A stretch of 64,000 nucleotides of DNA from positions 4,774,001 through 4,838,000 of the forward strand of contig NZ_CP087203.1 in NCBI RefSeq assembly GCF_026016325.1, given 5' to 3'. Shown here piece by piece: positions 18,007 to 27,817 of the stretch (the first letter of the stretch is position 1; each line of letters starts with the position of its first letter). The notes beneath the pieces were generated by a model, which saw only the letters and a list, made by a program, of their open reading frames with translations, was not told the DNA's origin and searched no databases. A program made the position numbers and the translations under genes. The stretch is from Pseudomonas sp. B21-056. GTDB taxonomy: Bacteria; Pseudomonadota; Gammaproteobacteria; Pseudomonadales; Pseudomonadaceae.

Positions 18007-19065
18007 CTACCAGCGGAACCGCAGGCTGGCCGTCGGCGCGGGCGGCGGTGTTGCTGCCGGGGCCGTTCCATCGGCAGCCGGTGGAGCCGCAGGCACCGGA
18101 GCCATCGCCTCACCGGCGGGAATTTCCTGCAACTTCGCCAGGGCCAGTTGCGCCTTCAGTTGCTCCGCGCTGCCGTTGACCCGATAGATGATCCGGTCAC
18201 CCTCGACCCGCTGCACCTGCCCGGCGAACGGTTCGAGCAAGCGCCCAAGGGCGGCATAGCGCTCAAGATTCATGCCCTGCACTTCCAGCAACTGCTCGGT
18301 GGCCACACCCGGCTTGGCCACGAAGCGCGGCGCCAGCCGCTGACTCACCGCCAGCATCACCGCATCGGCCAGCGCAGCCTGATCGGCGCCCTGGGCGGTG
18401 CCCTGCTCGCGCTGATCGCCCAGCCACAGGCGCCAGGTCCCGTGCCACTGACCGCCCTCTTCCTTGGCGTGGACCGCCAGCAAGGCATCCGCCGCGTATC
18501 GCTCCGATGCATCGCGTAGCGGCGCCGGATCAGTGCCTTCCAGGTTCGGCGCGGTGGCAACGATCTGCTCGCTCAAGTCCGCCAGCGGCAAGTGCAGCGC
18601 CAGGCCCCGGTGCTGGGCGGCACGGCGCAACGGCGTGGCACTGGCCTGGCCATCGCCCACCAGGCTGGAGCCTTCAGCCGAGTCGTTGAGCCACCAGCCC
18701 AGGATCGATGGCCGGTTCACGCCCCACAGCGACAGCCCTGCCGAACGCAATGCCCGATCGGTGCTCGCCGGGTCGAAGTCGACCTTGAGGCTTTCCGGGG
18801 GACCGGCATCGTAGCCATACTGAAGAATGATCTGCTGCGGGTCCTTGCGGATCGCCGCCAGCCCCGGGTTCTGCGCGGCCTTGGCGTCGCCGGTCAGGCG
18901 CAGCACCAGCGTATCCAGCGCACGCAGGGTCGCCTGGTTGCGCTCATCCGGCGTCTGGCTGCTCACCGGCTCGAGTACTTGGTAAAGGCCATTGAGGGTT
19001 TCGGCATGGCTCGCCAGGCTGATCAGCGACAAGCAGCCCACGGACAAGAATTTGAACAGACGCAT
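18007..19065 (-). CDS. DUF2066 domain-containing exported protein
   Basis: A 352-residue protein with an N-terminal signal peptide (cleavage probably after LASHA, residue 20). The body matches the DUF2066 family by context and pattern, e.g. LDTLVLRLTGDAKAAQNPGL (about 49-68) and GWWLNDSAEGSSLVGDG. The C-terminus is rich in Pro and Ala and ends RFRW. Function is unknown. It is divergent from purM, with which its position is conserved among pseudomonads. Confidence 0.85.
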   Translation of the reverse strand: MRLFKFLSVGCLSLISLASHAETLNGLYQVLEPVSSQTPDERNQATLRALDTLVLRLTGDAKAAQNPGLAAIRKDPQQIILQYGYDAGPPESLKVDFDPASTDRALRSAGLSLWGVNRPSILGWWLNDSAEGSSLVGDGQASATPLRRAAQHRGLALHLPLADLSEQIVATAPNLEGTDPAPLRDASERYAADALLAVHAKEEGGQWHGTWRLWLGDQREQGTAQGADQAALADAVMLAVSQRLAPRFVAKPGVATEQLLEVQGMNLERYAALGRLLEPFAGQVQRVEGDRIIYRVNGSAEQLKAQLALAKLQEIPAGEAMAPVPAAPPAADGTAPAATPPPAPTASLRFRW

Positions 19066-19429
19066 GGAAGATTCCCGGACATAAACGGCTGGAACACGCC
19101 GCGTGAAGAAGACTGAGCATGGCTGTGACCACAGCACCTGGCAAAACATTCACACACCCGATGGAAGTTTCGCACCGCGTAACCATAGCCGGCTACCGCT
19201 ACACCTTATACAGGGGCACCGCGCAGCACCAACAGCAGAAATATCGGTTTTTTCCTCGGATATGTCCCTGCCCGTCGGCGCGAGGATGGCCGCTGCCCCA
19301 CAAGCCTGATAAAATCGCGCGCCTTCGCAGACCGGCAATGGCCGGGCACCCGGAATAATTCGTACAACGGTTATTCAATGGCCCAGGCTGTCGGTCGTTA
19401 CCCAGAAATCCCCCCTAAAGGCCTGGATC

Positions 19430-20488
19430 ATGAGCAAGCAACCCTCCCTGAGCTACAAGGACGCCGGTGTAGACATCGACGCCGGTGAAGCATTGGTCGA
19501 ACGCATCAAGAGCGTCGCCAAGCGCACTGCGCGCCCGGAAGTCATGGGCGGCCTGGGCGGTTTCGGCGCCCTCTGCGAGATCCCGGCCGGCTACAAGCAA
19601 CCGGTGCTGGTCTCGGGCACCGACGGCGTCGGCACCAAGCTGCGCCTGGCGCTGAACCTGAACAAGCACGACAGCATCGGCATCGACCTGGTGGCCATGT
19701 GCGTGAACGACCTGGTGGTCTGCGGCGCCGAGCCGCTGTTCTTCCTCGACTACTACGCCACCGGCAAGCTGAACGTCGACACCGCGGCCCAGGTCGTGAC
19801 CGGCATCGGTGCCGGCTGCGAACTGTCCGGTTGCTCCCTGGTCGGCGGCGAAACCGCTGAAATGCCAGGCATGTACGAAGGCGAAGACTACGACCTGGCC
19901 GGCTTCTGCGTCGGCGTCGTGGAAAAGGCCGAGATCATCGACGGCTCGAAAGTCGCCGCCGGCGATGCCCTGCTCGCCCTGCCGTCTTCCGGCCCGCACT
20001 CCAACGGCTACTCGCTGATCCGCAAGATCATCGAAGTGTCCGGCGCCGACATCGAAAACATCCAGCTCGACGGCAAGCCACTGACCGACCTGCTGATGGC
20101 CCCGACCCGCATCTACGTCAAGCCGCTGCTCAAGCTGATCAAGGACACCGGCGCCGTCAAGGCCATGGCCCACATCACCGGCGGTGGCCTGCTCGACAAC
20201 ATCCCGCGCGTGCTGCCAAAAGGCGCCCAGGCGGTGGTCGACGTGGCGAGCTGGACCCGTCCGGCGGTGTTCGACTGGCTGCAAGAGAAAGGCAACGTCG
20301 ACGAAACCGAAATGCACCGCGTGCTGAACTGCGGCGTGGGCATGGTGATCTGCGTGGCCCAGGAGCACGTCGAGACAGCCCTGAACGTGCTGCGTGAAGC
20401 GGGCGAACAGCCTTGGGTCATCGGCCAGATCGCAACCGCGGCCGAAGGCGCTGCCCAGGTCGAGCTGAAAAACCTCAAGGCTCACTGA
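19430..20488 (+). CDS. purM: phosphoribosylformylglycinamidine cyclo-ligase (AIR synthetase)
   Basis: A 352-residue enzyme that closes the imidazole ring in purine synthesis (FGAM to AIR, ATP-dependent). [20 protein letters not shown] (residues 7-26), [13 protein letters not shown] (about 61-73), [11 protein letters not shown] (about 139-149) and [13 protein letters not shown] (about 186-198) are family signatures. Stop and purN start overlap (TGATG). The 364-bp divergent region upstream contains no PurR-type box that I can see. Confidence 0.97.
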   Translation: MSKQPSLSYKDAGVDIDAGEALVERIKSVAKRTARPEVMGGLGGFGALCEIPAGYKQPVLVSGTDGVGTKLRLALNLNKHDSIGIDLVAMCVNDLVVCGAEPLFFLDYYATGKLNVDTAAQVVTGIGAGCELSGCSLVGGETAEMPGMYEGEDYDLAGFCVGVVEKAEIIDGSKVAAGDALLALPSSGPHSNGYSLIRKIIEVSGADIENIQLDGKPLTDLLMAPTRIYVKPLLKLIKDTGAVKAMAHITGGGLLDNIPRVLPKGAQAVVDVASWTRPAVFDWLQEKGNVDETEMHRVLNCGVGMVICVAQEHVETALNVLREAGEQPWVIGQIATAAEGAAQVELKNLKAH

Positions 20489-21150
20489 TGCAGGAAAAGA
20501 TGCCTGCAACCTGTGACGTCGTGGTGCTGCTGTCCGGCACCGGCAGTAACCTGCAGGCGCTGATCGACAGCACGCGGACCGGCGACAGCCCGGTCCGTAT
20601 CCGCGCGGTGATTTCCAACCGCGCCGATGCCTACGGCCTGCAACGTGCCCAGGATGCGGGTATCGACACCCGTGTCCTGGATCACAAGGCCTTCGACGGC
20701 CGCGAAGCCTTCGACGCCGCGCTGATCGAGCAGATCGACGCCTTCAATCCGCAACTGGTGGTCCTGGCCGGCTTCATGCGCATCCTCAGTGCCGGCTTCG
20801 TGCGCCACTACCAGGGCCGCCTGTTCAATATCCACCCATCGCTGCTACCCAAATACAAAGGGTTACACACTCACCAGCGCGTGCTGGAGGCCGGAGACAC
20901 TGAGCACGGCTGCTCGGTGCACTTTGTCACCGAGGAACTCGATGGCGGACCACTGGTCGTACAGGCAGTAATACCGGTAGAGTTGCACGACACGCCGCAA
21001 AGCCTGGCACAACGGGTTCACGCCCGGGAACACCAGATCTACCCGATGGCCGTGCGTTGGTTTGCCGAAGGACGGCTGACCCTCGACGATCGCGGAGCCT
21101 CACTGGACGGCCAGTTGCTCGCCGCCAGCGGCCATTTGATTCGACACTAG
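20488..21150 (+). CDS. purN: phosphoribosylglycinamide formyltransferase 1
   Basis: A 220-residue N10-formyl-tetrahydrofolate-dependent transferase (GAR to FGAR). The conserved LLSGTGSNLQALI is at about residues 13-25, the catalytic Asn/His in FNIHPSLLPKYKG (about 114-126), and the Asp in VTEELDGGPLVVQA (about 148-161). The ATG shares its A with the purM stop. Length is standard; C-terminal extension SLDGQLLAASGHL is unremarkable. Confidence 0.97.
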   Translation: MQEKMPATCDVVVLLSGTGSNLQALIDSTRTGDSPVRIRAVISNRADAYGLQRAQDAGIDTRVLDHKAFDGREAFDAALIEQIDAFNPQLVVLAGFMRILSAGFVRHYQGRLFNIHPSLLPKYKGLHTHQRVLEAGDTEHGCSVHFVTEELDGGPLVVQAVIPVELHDTPQSLAQRVHAREHQIYPMAVRWFAEGRLTLDDRGASLDGQLLAASGHLIRH

Positions 21151-21158
21151 GAGATTTT

Positions 21159-21872
21159 ATGCGTCGCGCCCTGCTCTTCGCCTGTGCTCTGCTCGCCTTG
21201 CCCCTGGCACAGGCTTCAGACCTTCAACCGTTCTCCGCCAGCTACACCGCCGACTGGAAACAGCTGCCCATGAGCGGCACCGCCGAGCGCAGCCTGACCA
21301 AGGAGGCCAACGGCACCTGGAAGCTGAGCTTCAAGGCATCGATGATGATCGCCAGCCTGACGGAAGAAAGCACCCTGACCCTGGACAAGGACACACTGCT
21401 GCCGCAGTCCTACCACTTCGAACGGGGTGGCCTGGGCAAAGCCAAGAAGGCCGACCTGGACTTCGACTGGAGCACGAAGATGGTCACTGGCACCGATCGC
21501 GGCGACGCGGTGAAGCTGCCGCTGAATCGTGGCATGGTCGATAAATCCACTTACCAGTTGGCCCTGCAGCACGACGTCGCAGCCGGCAAGAAAAGCATGA
21601 GCTATCAGGTCGTCGATGATGGCGAAGTCGATACCTATGACTTCCGCGTGCTGGGCTCGGAAAAAGTCGACACCAAGGCCGGCCAGATCGACGCGATCAA
21701 GGTCGAGCGCGTGCGCGATCCGACACAGAGCAAGCGCACCACCGTACTCTGGTTCGCCAAGGACTGGGATTACCTGCTGGTACGCCTGCAACAGGTCGAG
21801 ACGGACGGCAAGGAGTACAACATCATGCTCCTGGACGGCACGGTCAACGGCAAGACAGTCAAAGGCAGCTGA
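21159..21872 (+). CDS. DUF3108 domain-containing exported protein
   Basis: A 237-residue protein with a cleaved signal (LLALPLAQASD, cleavage about residue 19) and a beta-rich body typical of DUF3108, containing FSASYTADWKQLPMSGTAER (about residues 24-43) and RTTVLWFAKDWDYLLVRL near the C-terminus. TAGGAG precedes the ATG by seven bases and only eight bases separate it from purN, so it is probably co-transcribed with purMN. Function unknown; similar proteins are periplasmic. A strong terminator follows. Confidence 0.88.
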   Translation: MRRALLFACALLALPLAQASDLQPFSASYTADWKQLPMSGTAERSLTKEANGTWKLSFKASMMIASLTEESTLTLDKDTLLPQSYHFERGGLGKAKKADLDFDWSTKMVTGTDRGDAVKLPLNRGMVDKSTYQLALQHDVAAGKKSMSYQVVDDGEVDTYDFRVLGSEKVDTKAGQIDAIKVERVRDPTQSKRTTVLWFAKDWDYLLVRLQQVETDGKEYNIMLLDGTVNGKTVKGS

Positions 21873-21887
21873 TCGCCGCGAACATCA

Positions 21888-21917
21888 AGAAGCCCCGCCA
21901 ATGCGGGGCTTCTTTTT
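21888..21917 (+). terminator. rho-independent terminator after purMN-DUF3108
   Basis: GAAGCCCCGC, loop CAAT, GCGGGGCTTC, then TTTTT. Perfect 10-bp stem and U-run on the plus strand. Confidence 0.92.
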
Positions 21918-21943
21918 GCCCGGGTTTCATGAACACCGATATT

Positions 21944-22037
21944 CCCTGTGGGAGCGAGCCTGCTCGCGATAGCGGTATGTCAGTTGATATCGATGCCGAC
22001 TGAAGCACCGCTATCGCGAGCAGGCTCGCTCCCACAG
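21944..22037. repeat. REPIN, family A
   Basis: Inverted pair of GGGAGCGAGCCTGCTCGCGATAGCGG with a short unique core. Follows the purN operon terminator. Confidence 0.88.
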
Positions 22038-22249
22038 AGTCTTGTGCTGAGTTCGTTTCTACAACATGAAATTTTTTTCATGAACCCACCCCTGCGACCA
22101 AACGCCGCGCCCTGCCCGGCCTGCGGGATGGTTGCGATTTTCATGAAAACTTCTTAACCGGCCAGGGCATTTACTTAGCAGGCTATCCAAATCTATAACA
22201 AAGTCCTGCACACGCTTTGCTGCAGATGACAGAGATTGGAGTTTGCAAG

Positions 22250-22456
22250 ATGACAGTGAAAGTAAATGAACGCGATGATGCCCACATGTCCCACGAAGCC
22301 ATTGCCGCCGGCATTCAGATCTGGGATGTGCGTCAACAGGATCTGCTGGTGGGGATGTTCCACTCCGAGACGGAGGCCTACCGCTACAAGGCCGAGTTGG
22401 AGCGCGAGGAAAGCCAGCGTGCCCATGAGGCAACGCAATCCCAGGAACAACTCTGA
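22250..22456 (+). CDS. small conserved hypothetical protein (68 aa)
   Basis: A 68-residue hydrophilic protein. The central part (IAAGIQIWDVRQQDLLVGMF, about residues 18-37) looks like a beta-hairpin, followed by a charged helix (ETEAYRYKAELEREESQRAH). GGAG is nine bases before the ATG, which decides this start over an upstream in-frame codon. No family is recognised. It is flanked by REPINs on both sides and appears to be a stand-alone gene. Confidence 0.7.
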   Translation: MTVKVNERDDAHMSHEAIAAGIQIWDVRQQDLLVGMFHSETEAYRYKAELEREESQRAHEATQSQEQL

Positions 22457-22458
22457 CT

Positions 22459-22554
22459 CCTGTGGGAGCCGAGCTTGCTCGCGATGGCGGCGTATCAGTC
22501 AACAAACGTATCGACTGACACACCGCCATCGCGAGCAAGCTCGGCTCCCACAGG
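22459..22554. repeat. REPIN, family A variant
   Basis: Inverted pair of GGGAGCCGAGCTTGCTCGCGATGGCGG; differs from the common form by CCGAGCTT. Lies between convergent genes. Confidence 0.85.
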
Positions 22555-22571
22555 GTTTTGTGTTTAGCTCA

Positions 22572-23111
22572 TTACCACATCAAATCATCAGGAATCTGAT
22601 ACGCCGCGTACGGATCGTCGGCATCCACTTCTTCGGTCTGGGTGTTGAGCTGGACGATGCGCTTGGGATCGCGCTCCTGGATCTTCAGGGCGGCCTCGCG
22701 CGGGATCACTTCATAGCCACCGGCATGATGGACGATCGCCAGCGAGCCGCTGCTCAGCTTGTTGCGCATCAGGGTGTTCACCGAAATGCGCTTGACCTTC
22801 TTGTCGTCGACAAAGTTGTAGTAATCCTCGGTGGTCAGCTTCGGCAGGCGCGACACTTCGATCAATTGCTTGATCTGCGCGGCACGGGCCTTCTGCTCGG
22901 CCTTCTCCTGCTGCTGACGGTTGAGTTCCTGGTCGCGCCGGGCCTTCTCGGCCATGGCTTCCTGGGCGGCGCGCTGCTGGGAGTCATCCAGCTCGATCTG
23001 GCCTTTGTGGGCCAGGCGCTGCTGCTTCTGCTTGTCCTTGCCGACCTGCTTGACCTGCTTTTGGTTGACCAGCCCTGCTTTGAGCAACTGGTCGCGAAGG
23101 GAAAGGCTCAT
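22572..23111 (-). CDS. DUF2058 domain-containing protein
   Basis: A 179-residue protein with an N-terminal highly charged Lys/Gln/Glu-rich coiled coil (about residues 15-80) and a compact C-terminal part (LTTEDYYNFVDDKKVKRISV, about 92-111; PREAALKIQERDPKRIVQLN). The opening MSLSLRDQLLKAGLVNQKQ is the DUF2058 (YaiL-like) signature. Function is unknown; a nucleic-acid or ribosome association is suspected from charge only. Transcribed after mazG in the same direction, 26 bp downstream. Confidence 0.88.
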   Translation of the reverse strand: MSLSLRDQLLKAGLVNQKQVKQVGKDKQKQQRLAHKGQIELDDSQQRAAQEAMAEKARRDQELNRQQQEKAEQKARAAQIKQLIEVSRLPKLTTEDYYNFVDDKKVKRISVNTLMRNKLSSGSLAIVHHAGGYEVIPREAALKIQERDPKRIVQLNTQTEEVDADDPYAAYQIPDDLMW

Positions 23112-23137
23112 GGTGCTTACTCACTTAGGCAACGGCC

Positions 23138-23971
23138 TCAGCCGCAGCTGGGCAAATTCTTTTCCTGACGTTTGGCTTCGCCCCACAAGGCGTCCAACTC
23201 TTCGAGGGTGCAATCTTCCATGGGACGGTGGGTGTCGCGCAATGCCTGTTCGATAAAACGGAAGCGTCGCTCGAACTTGGCGTTGGCCCCGCGCAACGCG
23301 CCTTCCGGGTCGACCTTGAGGTGCCGGGCCAGGTTGACGACCGAAAACAACAGGTCACCGATCTCGTCGGCGACTGCCGCCTGGTCATTTTCCGACATCG
23401 CTTCGAGCACTTCATCCAGCTCTTCCCGGACCTTGTCGAGTACCGGTAAGGCGTCCGGCCAGTCGAAACCGACCTGCCCGGCGCGCTTCTGCAATTTGGC
23501 CGAACGGGACAGCGCCGGCAATGCGCCGGGCACATCGTCGAGCAGGGAGAGTTGCAGCGGCGCGGTGGACTTCTCGGCCCGCTCCTCGGCCTTGATTTCC
23601 TCCCAGTGCTGCTTGACCTGCTCTTCGCTCAGGCGCGGCACATCCAGCGGCGCGTACAGGTCGCCGGTGGGAAATACGTGGGGATGGCGACGGATCAGTT
23701 TGCGGGTGATGCTGTCGACCACGCCGGCGAATTCAAAGCGGTTTTCTTCCCGGGCCAGTTGGCTGTAATACACCACCTGGAACAGCAGGTCGCCCAACTC
23801 GCCCTGCACATGATCGAAGTCACCGCGCTCGATCGCATCGGCCACCTCGTAGGCTTCTTCCAGGGTATGGGGGACGATCGTCTCCCAGGTCTGCTTGATG
23901 TCCCACGGGCAACCGTACTGCGGATCGCGCAGGCGGTTCATCAGGTGGAGCAGGTCTTCAAGGCTATACAT
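23138..23971 (-). CDS. mazG: nucleoside triphosphate pyrophosphohydrolase
   Basis: A 277-residue all-alpha NTP pyrophosphatase that hydrolyses NTPs and dNTPs (especially abnormal ones) to monophosphates. Two MazG domains are visible: the N-terminal one with CPWDIKQTWETIVPHTLEEAYE (split about residues 20-41) and EELGDLL-type GELGDLLFQVVY (about 57-68), and the second with EELDEVLEAM...DEIGDLLFSVVNLAR. It follows relA, separated by a REPIN; the relA-mazG pairing is conserved, and MazG has been linked to the stringent response in E. coli. Confidence 0.95.
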   Translation of the reverse strand: MYSLEDLLHLMNRLRDPQYGCPWDIKQTWETIVPHTLEEAYEVADAIERGDFDHVQGELGDLLFQVVYYSQLAREENRFEFAGVVDSITRKLIRRHPHVFPTGDLYAPLDVPRLSEEQVKQHWEEIKAEERAEKSTAPLQLSLLDDVPGALPALSRSAKLQKRAGQVGFDWPDALPVLDKVREELDEVLEAMSENDQAAVADEIGDLLFSVVNLARHLKVDPEGALRGANAKFERRFRFIEQALRDTHRPMEDCTLEELDALWGEAKRQEKNLPSCG

Positions 23972-23994
23972 AAATCCATCTCGTCACACAAAAC

Positions 23995-24088
23995 CCTTGT
24001 GGGAGCGAGCCTGCTCGCGATTGCAGTATGTCAGTAACCCTCTCTGTCACTGAAAGACCGCTATCGCGAGCAAGCTCGCTCCCACATT
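23995..24088. repeat. REPIN, family A
   Basis: Inverted GGGAGCGAGCCTGCTCGCGA pair between relA and mazG. Confidence 0.85.
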
Positions 24089-24098
24089 TGGACCGCGC

Positions 24099-26345
24099 TT
24101 ACCCCGGTGTCCGGTTACGCCGGGTCTCGATGATGTTCGGCAACTGGGAAATCCGTCCCAGCAACCGCCCCAGTGCATCCAGCCCCGGAATCTCGATGGT
24201 CAGGGACATCAGCGCGGTGTTGTCTTCCTTGTTCGAGCGTGTGTTGACCGCCAGCACGTTGATGCGCTCGTTCAGCAGCACCTGGGACACGTCACGCAGC
24301 AGGCCGGAGCGGTCGTAGGCGCGGATGACGATGTCCACCGGGTAGGTGAGCACCGGCACCGGGCCCCAGCTGACCTGGATGATCCGCTCGGGTTCGCGAC
24401 CGGCCAGTTGCAGCACCGAGGCGCAGTCCTGGCGGTGAATGCTGACGCCACGGCCCTGGGTGATGTAGCCGACGATCGCATCCCCCGGCAATGGCTGGCA
24501 GCAGCCGGCCATCTGGGTCATCAGGTTGCCCACGCCCTGGATCTGGATATCGCCGCGCTTGCCTGGCTTGTAGCCGGTGGCCTTGCGCGGGATCAGCTCC
24601 AGTTGCTCGTTGCCGCGCTCCGGCTCCACCAGTTGCTGGGCCAGATTGACCAGTTGCGCCAGGCGCAGGTCGCCGGCCCCGAGGGCGGCGAACATGTCCT
24701 CGGCGGTTTTCATGTTGGCCTTTTCGGCCAGCTTGTCGAAGTCCACCTGCGGCAGGCCGAGGCGACTGAGTTCGCGCTCGATCAGGGTCTTGCCGGCGGC
24801 GACGTTCTGGTCGCGGGCCTGCAACTTGAACCAGTGGACGATTTTCGCCCGTGCCCGCGAGGTGGTGATGTAACCCAGGTTCGGGTTCAGCCAGTCGCGG
24901 CTCGGCGTGCCGTGCTTGCTGGTGATGATCTCGACCTGTTCACCGGTTTGCAGGCTGTAGTTGAGCGGCACGATCCGCCCGTTGATCTTGGCGCCACGGC
25001 AGTTGTGGCCGATCTCGGTGTGGACCCGGTAGGCGAAGTCCAGCGGCGTCGCCCCCTTGGGCAGGTCGATGGCGTGGCCATCGGGGGTGAAGATGTAGAC
25101 CCGGTCCGGTTCGATATCCACCCGCAGCTGTTCCGCCAGGCCGCCGATGTCACCCAGTTCTTCATGCCACTCGAGCACCTGGCGCAACCAGGAGATTTTC
25201 TCTTCGTAGTGGTTGGACCCGGACTTGACGTCGGTACCCTTGTATTTCCAGTGGGCGCATACGCCCAGCTCGGCTTCCTCATGCATCGAGTGGGTGCGGA
25301 TCTGCACTTCCAGCACCTTGCCTTCCGGGCCGATCACCGCGGTGTGCAACGAGCGATAGCCGTTTTCCTTGGGGTTGGCGATGTAGTCGTCGAACTCCTT
25401 TGGAATGTGCCGCCACAAGGTATGGACGATACCCAACGCGGTGTAGCAGTCGCGCATCTCCGGGACCAGCACGCGAACGGCGCGCACGTCATAGATCTGG
25501 CTGAACTCCAGGCCCTTGCGCTGCATTTTTCGCCAGATCGAATAGATGTGCTTGGCCCGACCGCTGATGTCAGCCTCCACGCCCGTGGCCTGTAGCTCTT
25601 CGCGCAGCTGGGTCATCACGTCGGTGATGAAGCGCTCGCGGTCCAGGCGTCGCTCATGCAACAGCTTGGCGATCTGCTTGTACTGGTCCGGCTCCAGGTA
25701 GCGGAAGGACAGGTCCTCCAGCTCCCACTTGATATGACCGATGCCGAGACGGTGGGCCAGCGGCGCGTAGATGTCGAAGACTTCCCGGGCGACACGATTG
25801 CGCTTTTCATCGTCGGCGGCTTTGACGGCGCGAATCGCGCAGGTCCGCTCGGCCAGCTTGATCAGCGCGACGCGCACATCGTCGACCATGGCCACGAGCA
25901 TCTTGCGCAGGTTTTCCACCTGGCCCTGGGTGCCCAGGACCATGGAATGACGCGGGCTGAGGCTGGCGCTGATGGCCGCCATGCGCAGCACGCCGTCGAT
26001 CAGCTTGGCGACCACCGCGCCGAAGCGCTGGCTGACCACCGACAACTGGATCTGGCCTTCGCGCACGCCACGGTACAACACGGCGGCTACCAGCGAATCC
26101 TGGTCGAGCTTGAGGTCGGCGAGAATCTCGGCGATCTCAAGACCCGTCTGGAAACTCGACGTGCCTTCGGACCAGAGGTTCTTCGCCGCGTTGTGTTGCT
26201 GTTCCGCCTCACGAGCGAACTCGCAGGCTTGCTTCAAGGCTTCGCGATCCAGTGCCATGTCGATACTGACCGCGTGATCGAGCCAAGCCTCGAGATTGAT
26301 ACTGCCGTCGGTGTTGATCGGCTGGTGTGCTCTCACCTGTACCAT
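24099..26345 (-). CDS. relA: GTP pyrophosphokinase RelA ((p)ppGpp synthetase I)
   Basis: A 748-residue long RSH enzyme that makes (p)ppGpp on ribosomes with uncharged tRNA. The N-terminal hydrolase-like domain lacks the HD signature (it reads LYRGVREGQI near residue 92), so this is the synthetase-only RelA and not SpoT. The synthetase domain contains YSIWRKMQRKG, FDDYIANPKENGYRSLHT and HWKYK; a TGS domain starts at DRVYIFTPDGHAIDLPKG, followed by zinc-finger/helical and ACT domains (C-terminal IPGLDALGRLLGRISQLPN). A gap of 101 bp to rlmD may hold its promoter. Confidence 0.97.
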   Translation of the reverse strand: MVQVRAHQPINTDGSINLEAWLDHAVSIDMALDREALKQACEFAREAEQQHNAAKNLWSEGTSSFQTGLEIAEILADLKLDQDSLVAAVLYRGVREGQIQLSVVSQRFGAVVAKLIDGVLRMAAISASLSPRHSMVLGTQGQVENLRKMLVAMVDDVRVALIKLAERTCAIRAVKAADDEKRNRVAREVFDIYAPLAHRLGIGHIKWELEDLSFRYLEPDQYKQIAKLLHERRLDRERFITDVMTQLREELQATGVEADISGRAKHIYSIWRKMQRKGLEFSQIYDVRAVRVLVPEMRDCYTALGIVHTLWRHIPKEFDDYIANPKENGYRSLHTAVIGPEGKVLEVQIRTHSMHEEAELGVCAHWKYKGTDVKSGSNHYEEKISWLRQVLEWHEELGDIGGLAEQLRVDIEPDRVYIFTPDGHAIDLPKGATPLDFAYRVHTEIGHNCRGAKINGRIVPLNYSLQTGEQVEIITSKHGTPSRDWLNPNLGYITTSRARAKIVHWFKLQARDQNVAAGKTLIERELSRLGLPQVDFDKLAEKANMKTAEDMFAALGAGDLRLAQLVNLAQQLVEPERGNEQLELIPRKATGYKPGKRGDIQIQGVGNLMTQMAGCCQPLPGDAIVGYITQGRGVSIHRQDCASVLQLAGREPERIIQVSWGPVPVLTYPVDIVIRAYDRSGLLRDVSQVLLNERINVLAVNTRSNKEDNTALMSLTIEIPGLDALGRLLGRISQLPNIIETRRNRTPG

Positions 26346-26446
26346 CTTTACTTACCTTCCCTACGACGCAGATTCAATGCGTCAACATCGCTGACCTTCG
26401 TTGCCCGTGTTTCCGCCCAGGGCTGTGGCGGGTTGGCACGAACGGG

Positions 26447-27817
26447 TCAGTCGGACAAGCCATCCTGGCTCGCTTCAAATAACGCCATGGCCTCGACATG
26501 CGCCGTTTGAGGAAACATATCGAGAATCCCGGCACGTTTTAACCGGTAGCCCTGCTTGATCAATTCGACCGTGTCCCGGGCCAAAGTTGCCGGGTTGCAC
26601 GATACATAAACCAACCGTTCGGCACCCAGGGATGCCAGCTTGCGCACCACCTCGAAAGCACCGTCACGGGGTGGGTCCAAGAGTACCGCAGAAAAGCCTT
26701 CGCCGATCCATTCGGCACCCGCCAACGGCTGGGATAAATCGGCCTGAAAAAAGGCAGTGTTATTCAAATTATTGCTGACGGCATTGGCCGCCGCCCGGTC
26801 CACCATGGTCTGCACGCCTTCCACGGCCACCACCTCGCGCACGCACCGGGCCAGCGGCAAGGCAAAGTTACCCAGGCCGCAGAACAGATCCAGCACCCGT
26901 TCCTCGGAGCGCGGCGCCAGCCAATGCAGGGCCTGGGCAATCATCGCCTCGTTGACCCCGGCGTTCACCTGGATGAAATCCCCCGGCCGATAGGCCAGGT
27001 CCAGGTCCCAGGTGTCCAGGCGATAGCCCAGGGCCAGTCCCGGTTCGAGCGGTTGCGGCTCGCCTTCACCGTGCAGCCACAGTTGGGCGTCCTGGGCCGC
27101 GCAGAAATCCTTGAGAATCGCCAGGTCGGCTTCCGACAGCGGCGCCATGTGCCGCAGCAACACCGCCAGGGATGAGCCGGCGAATAATTCCACATGTCCC
27201 AGCGCCTGGGGTTTGCTCAAGCGGCGGAGCATGTCCGGCAAGCGGCTCATGATCGGCTGCAAGGGCTGTACCAGCACTGGGCAATCGCCAATGGCGACAA
27301 TGTCCTGGCTGCCGACGGCACGGAAACCGACCTCGAGTTTCTTCGCTTTCTGGTCCCAGCGTACCGCCACGCGGGCGCGGCGCCGATAACCGAACTCCGG
27401 CCCGCTCAGCGGCGCGGCCCATTCATCCGGCGCCACACCGGCAACCCGTGACAATTGCTCGGCGAGCATGCGCTGTTTCAGGGCGAGCTGTTCGTTGTGG
27501 GGCAGGTGCTGAACACTGCAACCGCCACATCGGCCGGCATGGACGCACGGCATCGCGCGGCGCAGGTCGCTGGCCTGGAACACCCGCTCGGTGCGCGCCT
27601 CGACCACCTTGCCATGGGCACCCAGCACCCGCGCCTCGACCTCTTCGCCAGCCAGGGCACCGATGACAAACCAGGTGCGCCCGTCGACAAACGCGATGCC
27701 CCGGCCATCGTTGGCCAGGCGCTCTATGGTCAGGCGCTGTTTTTTGCCGGTCGGCACTTGTGGGGCCCGGCTTCCGCCGCTGGGCTGGAAGCGCAGGCCT
27801 CGTTCATGCTTGGCCAT
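26447..27817 (-). CDS. rlmD: 23S rRNA (uracil-1939-C5)-methyltransferase RlmD
   Basis: A 456-residue RNA methyltransferase (RumA/YgcA). A TRAM domain is at the N-terminus ([21 protein letters not shown], split around residues 28-48). Cysteines in [14 protein letters not shown] (about 90-103) belong to the iron-sulfur cluster. The SAM motif is [16 protein letters not shown], and the catalytic cysteine lies in [14 protein letters not shown] near residue 411. Its ATG overlaps the cysM stop by one base (TGATG), so it is coupled to cysM. Confidence 0.96.
   Translation of the reverse strand: MAKHERGLRFQPSGGSRAPQVPTGKKQRLTIERLANDGRGIAFVDGRTWFVIGALAGEEVEARVLGAHGKVVEARTERVFQASDLRRAMPCVHAGRCGGCSVQHLPHNEQLALKQRMLAEQLSRVAGVAPDEWAAPLSGPEFGYRRRARVAVRWDQKAKKLEVGFRAVGSQDIVAIGDCPVLVQPLQPIMSRLPDMLRRLSKPQALGHVELFAGSSLAVLLRHMAPLSEADLAILKDFCAAQDAQLWLHGEGEPQPLEPGLALGYRLDTWDLDLAYRPGDFIQVNAGVNEAMIAQALHWLAPRSEERVLDLFCGLGNFALPLARCVREVVAVEGVQTMVDRAAANAVSNNLNNTAFFQADLSQPLAGAEWIGEGFSAVLLDPPRDGAFEVVRKLASLGAERLVYVSCNPATLARDTVELIKQGYRLKRAGILDMFPQTAHVEAMALFEASQDGLSD

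Noticed and set aside
22080..22157. A 25-codon frame with a CPAC motif flanked by TTTCATGAA sequences
   Set aside because: No ribosome binding site, and too short to judge. The two palindromes may be only incidental inverted repeats.
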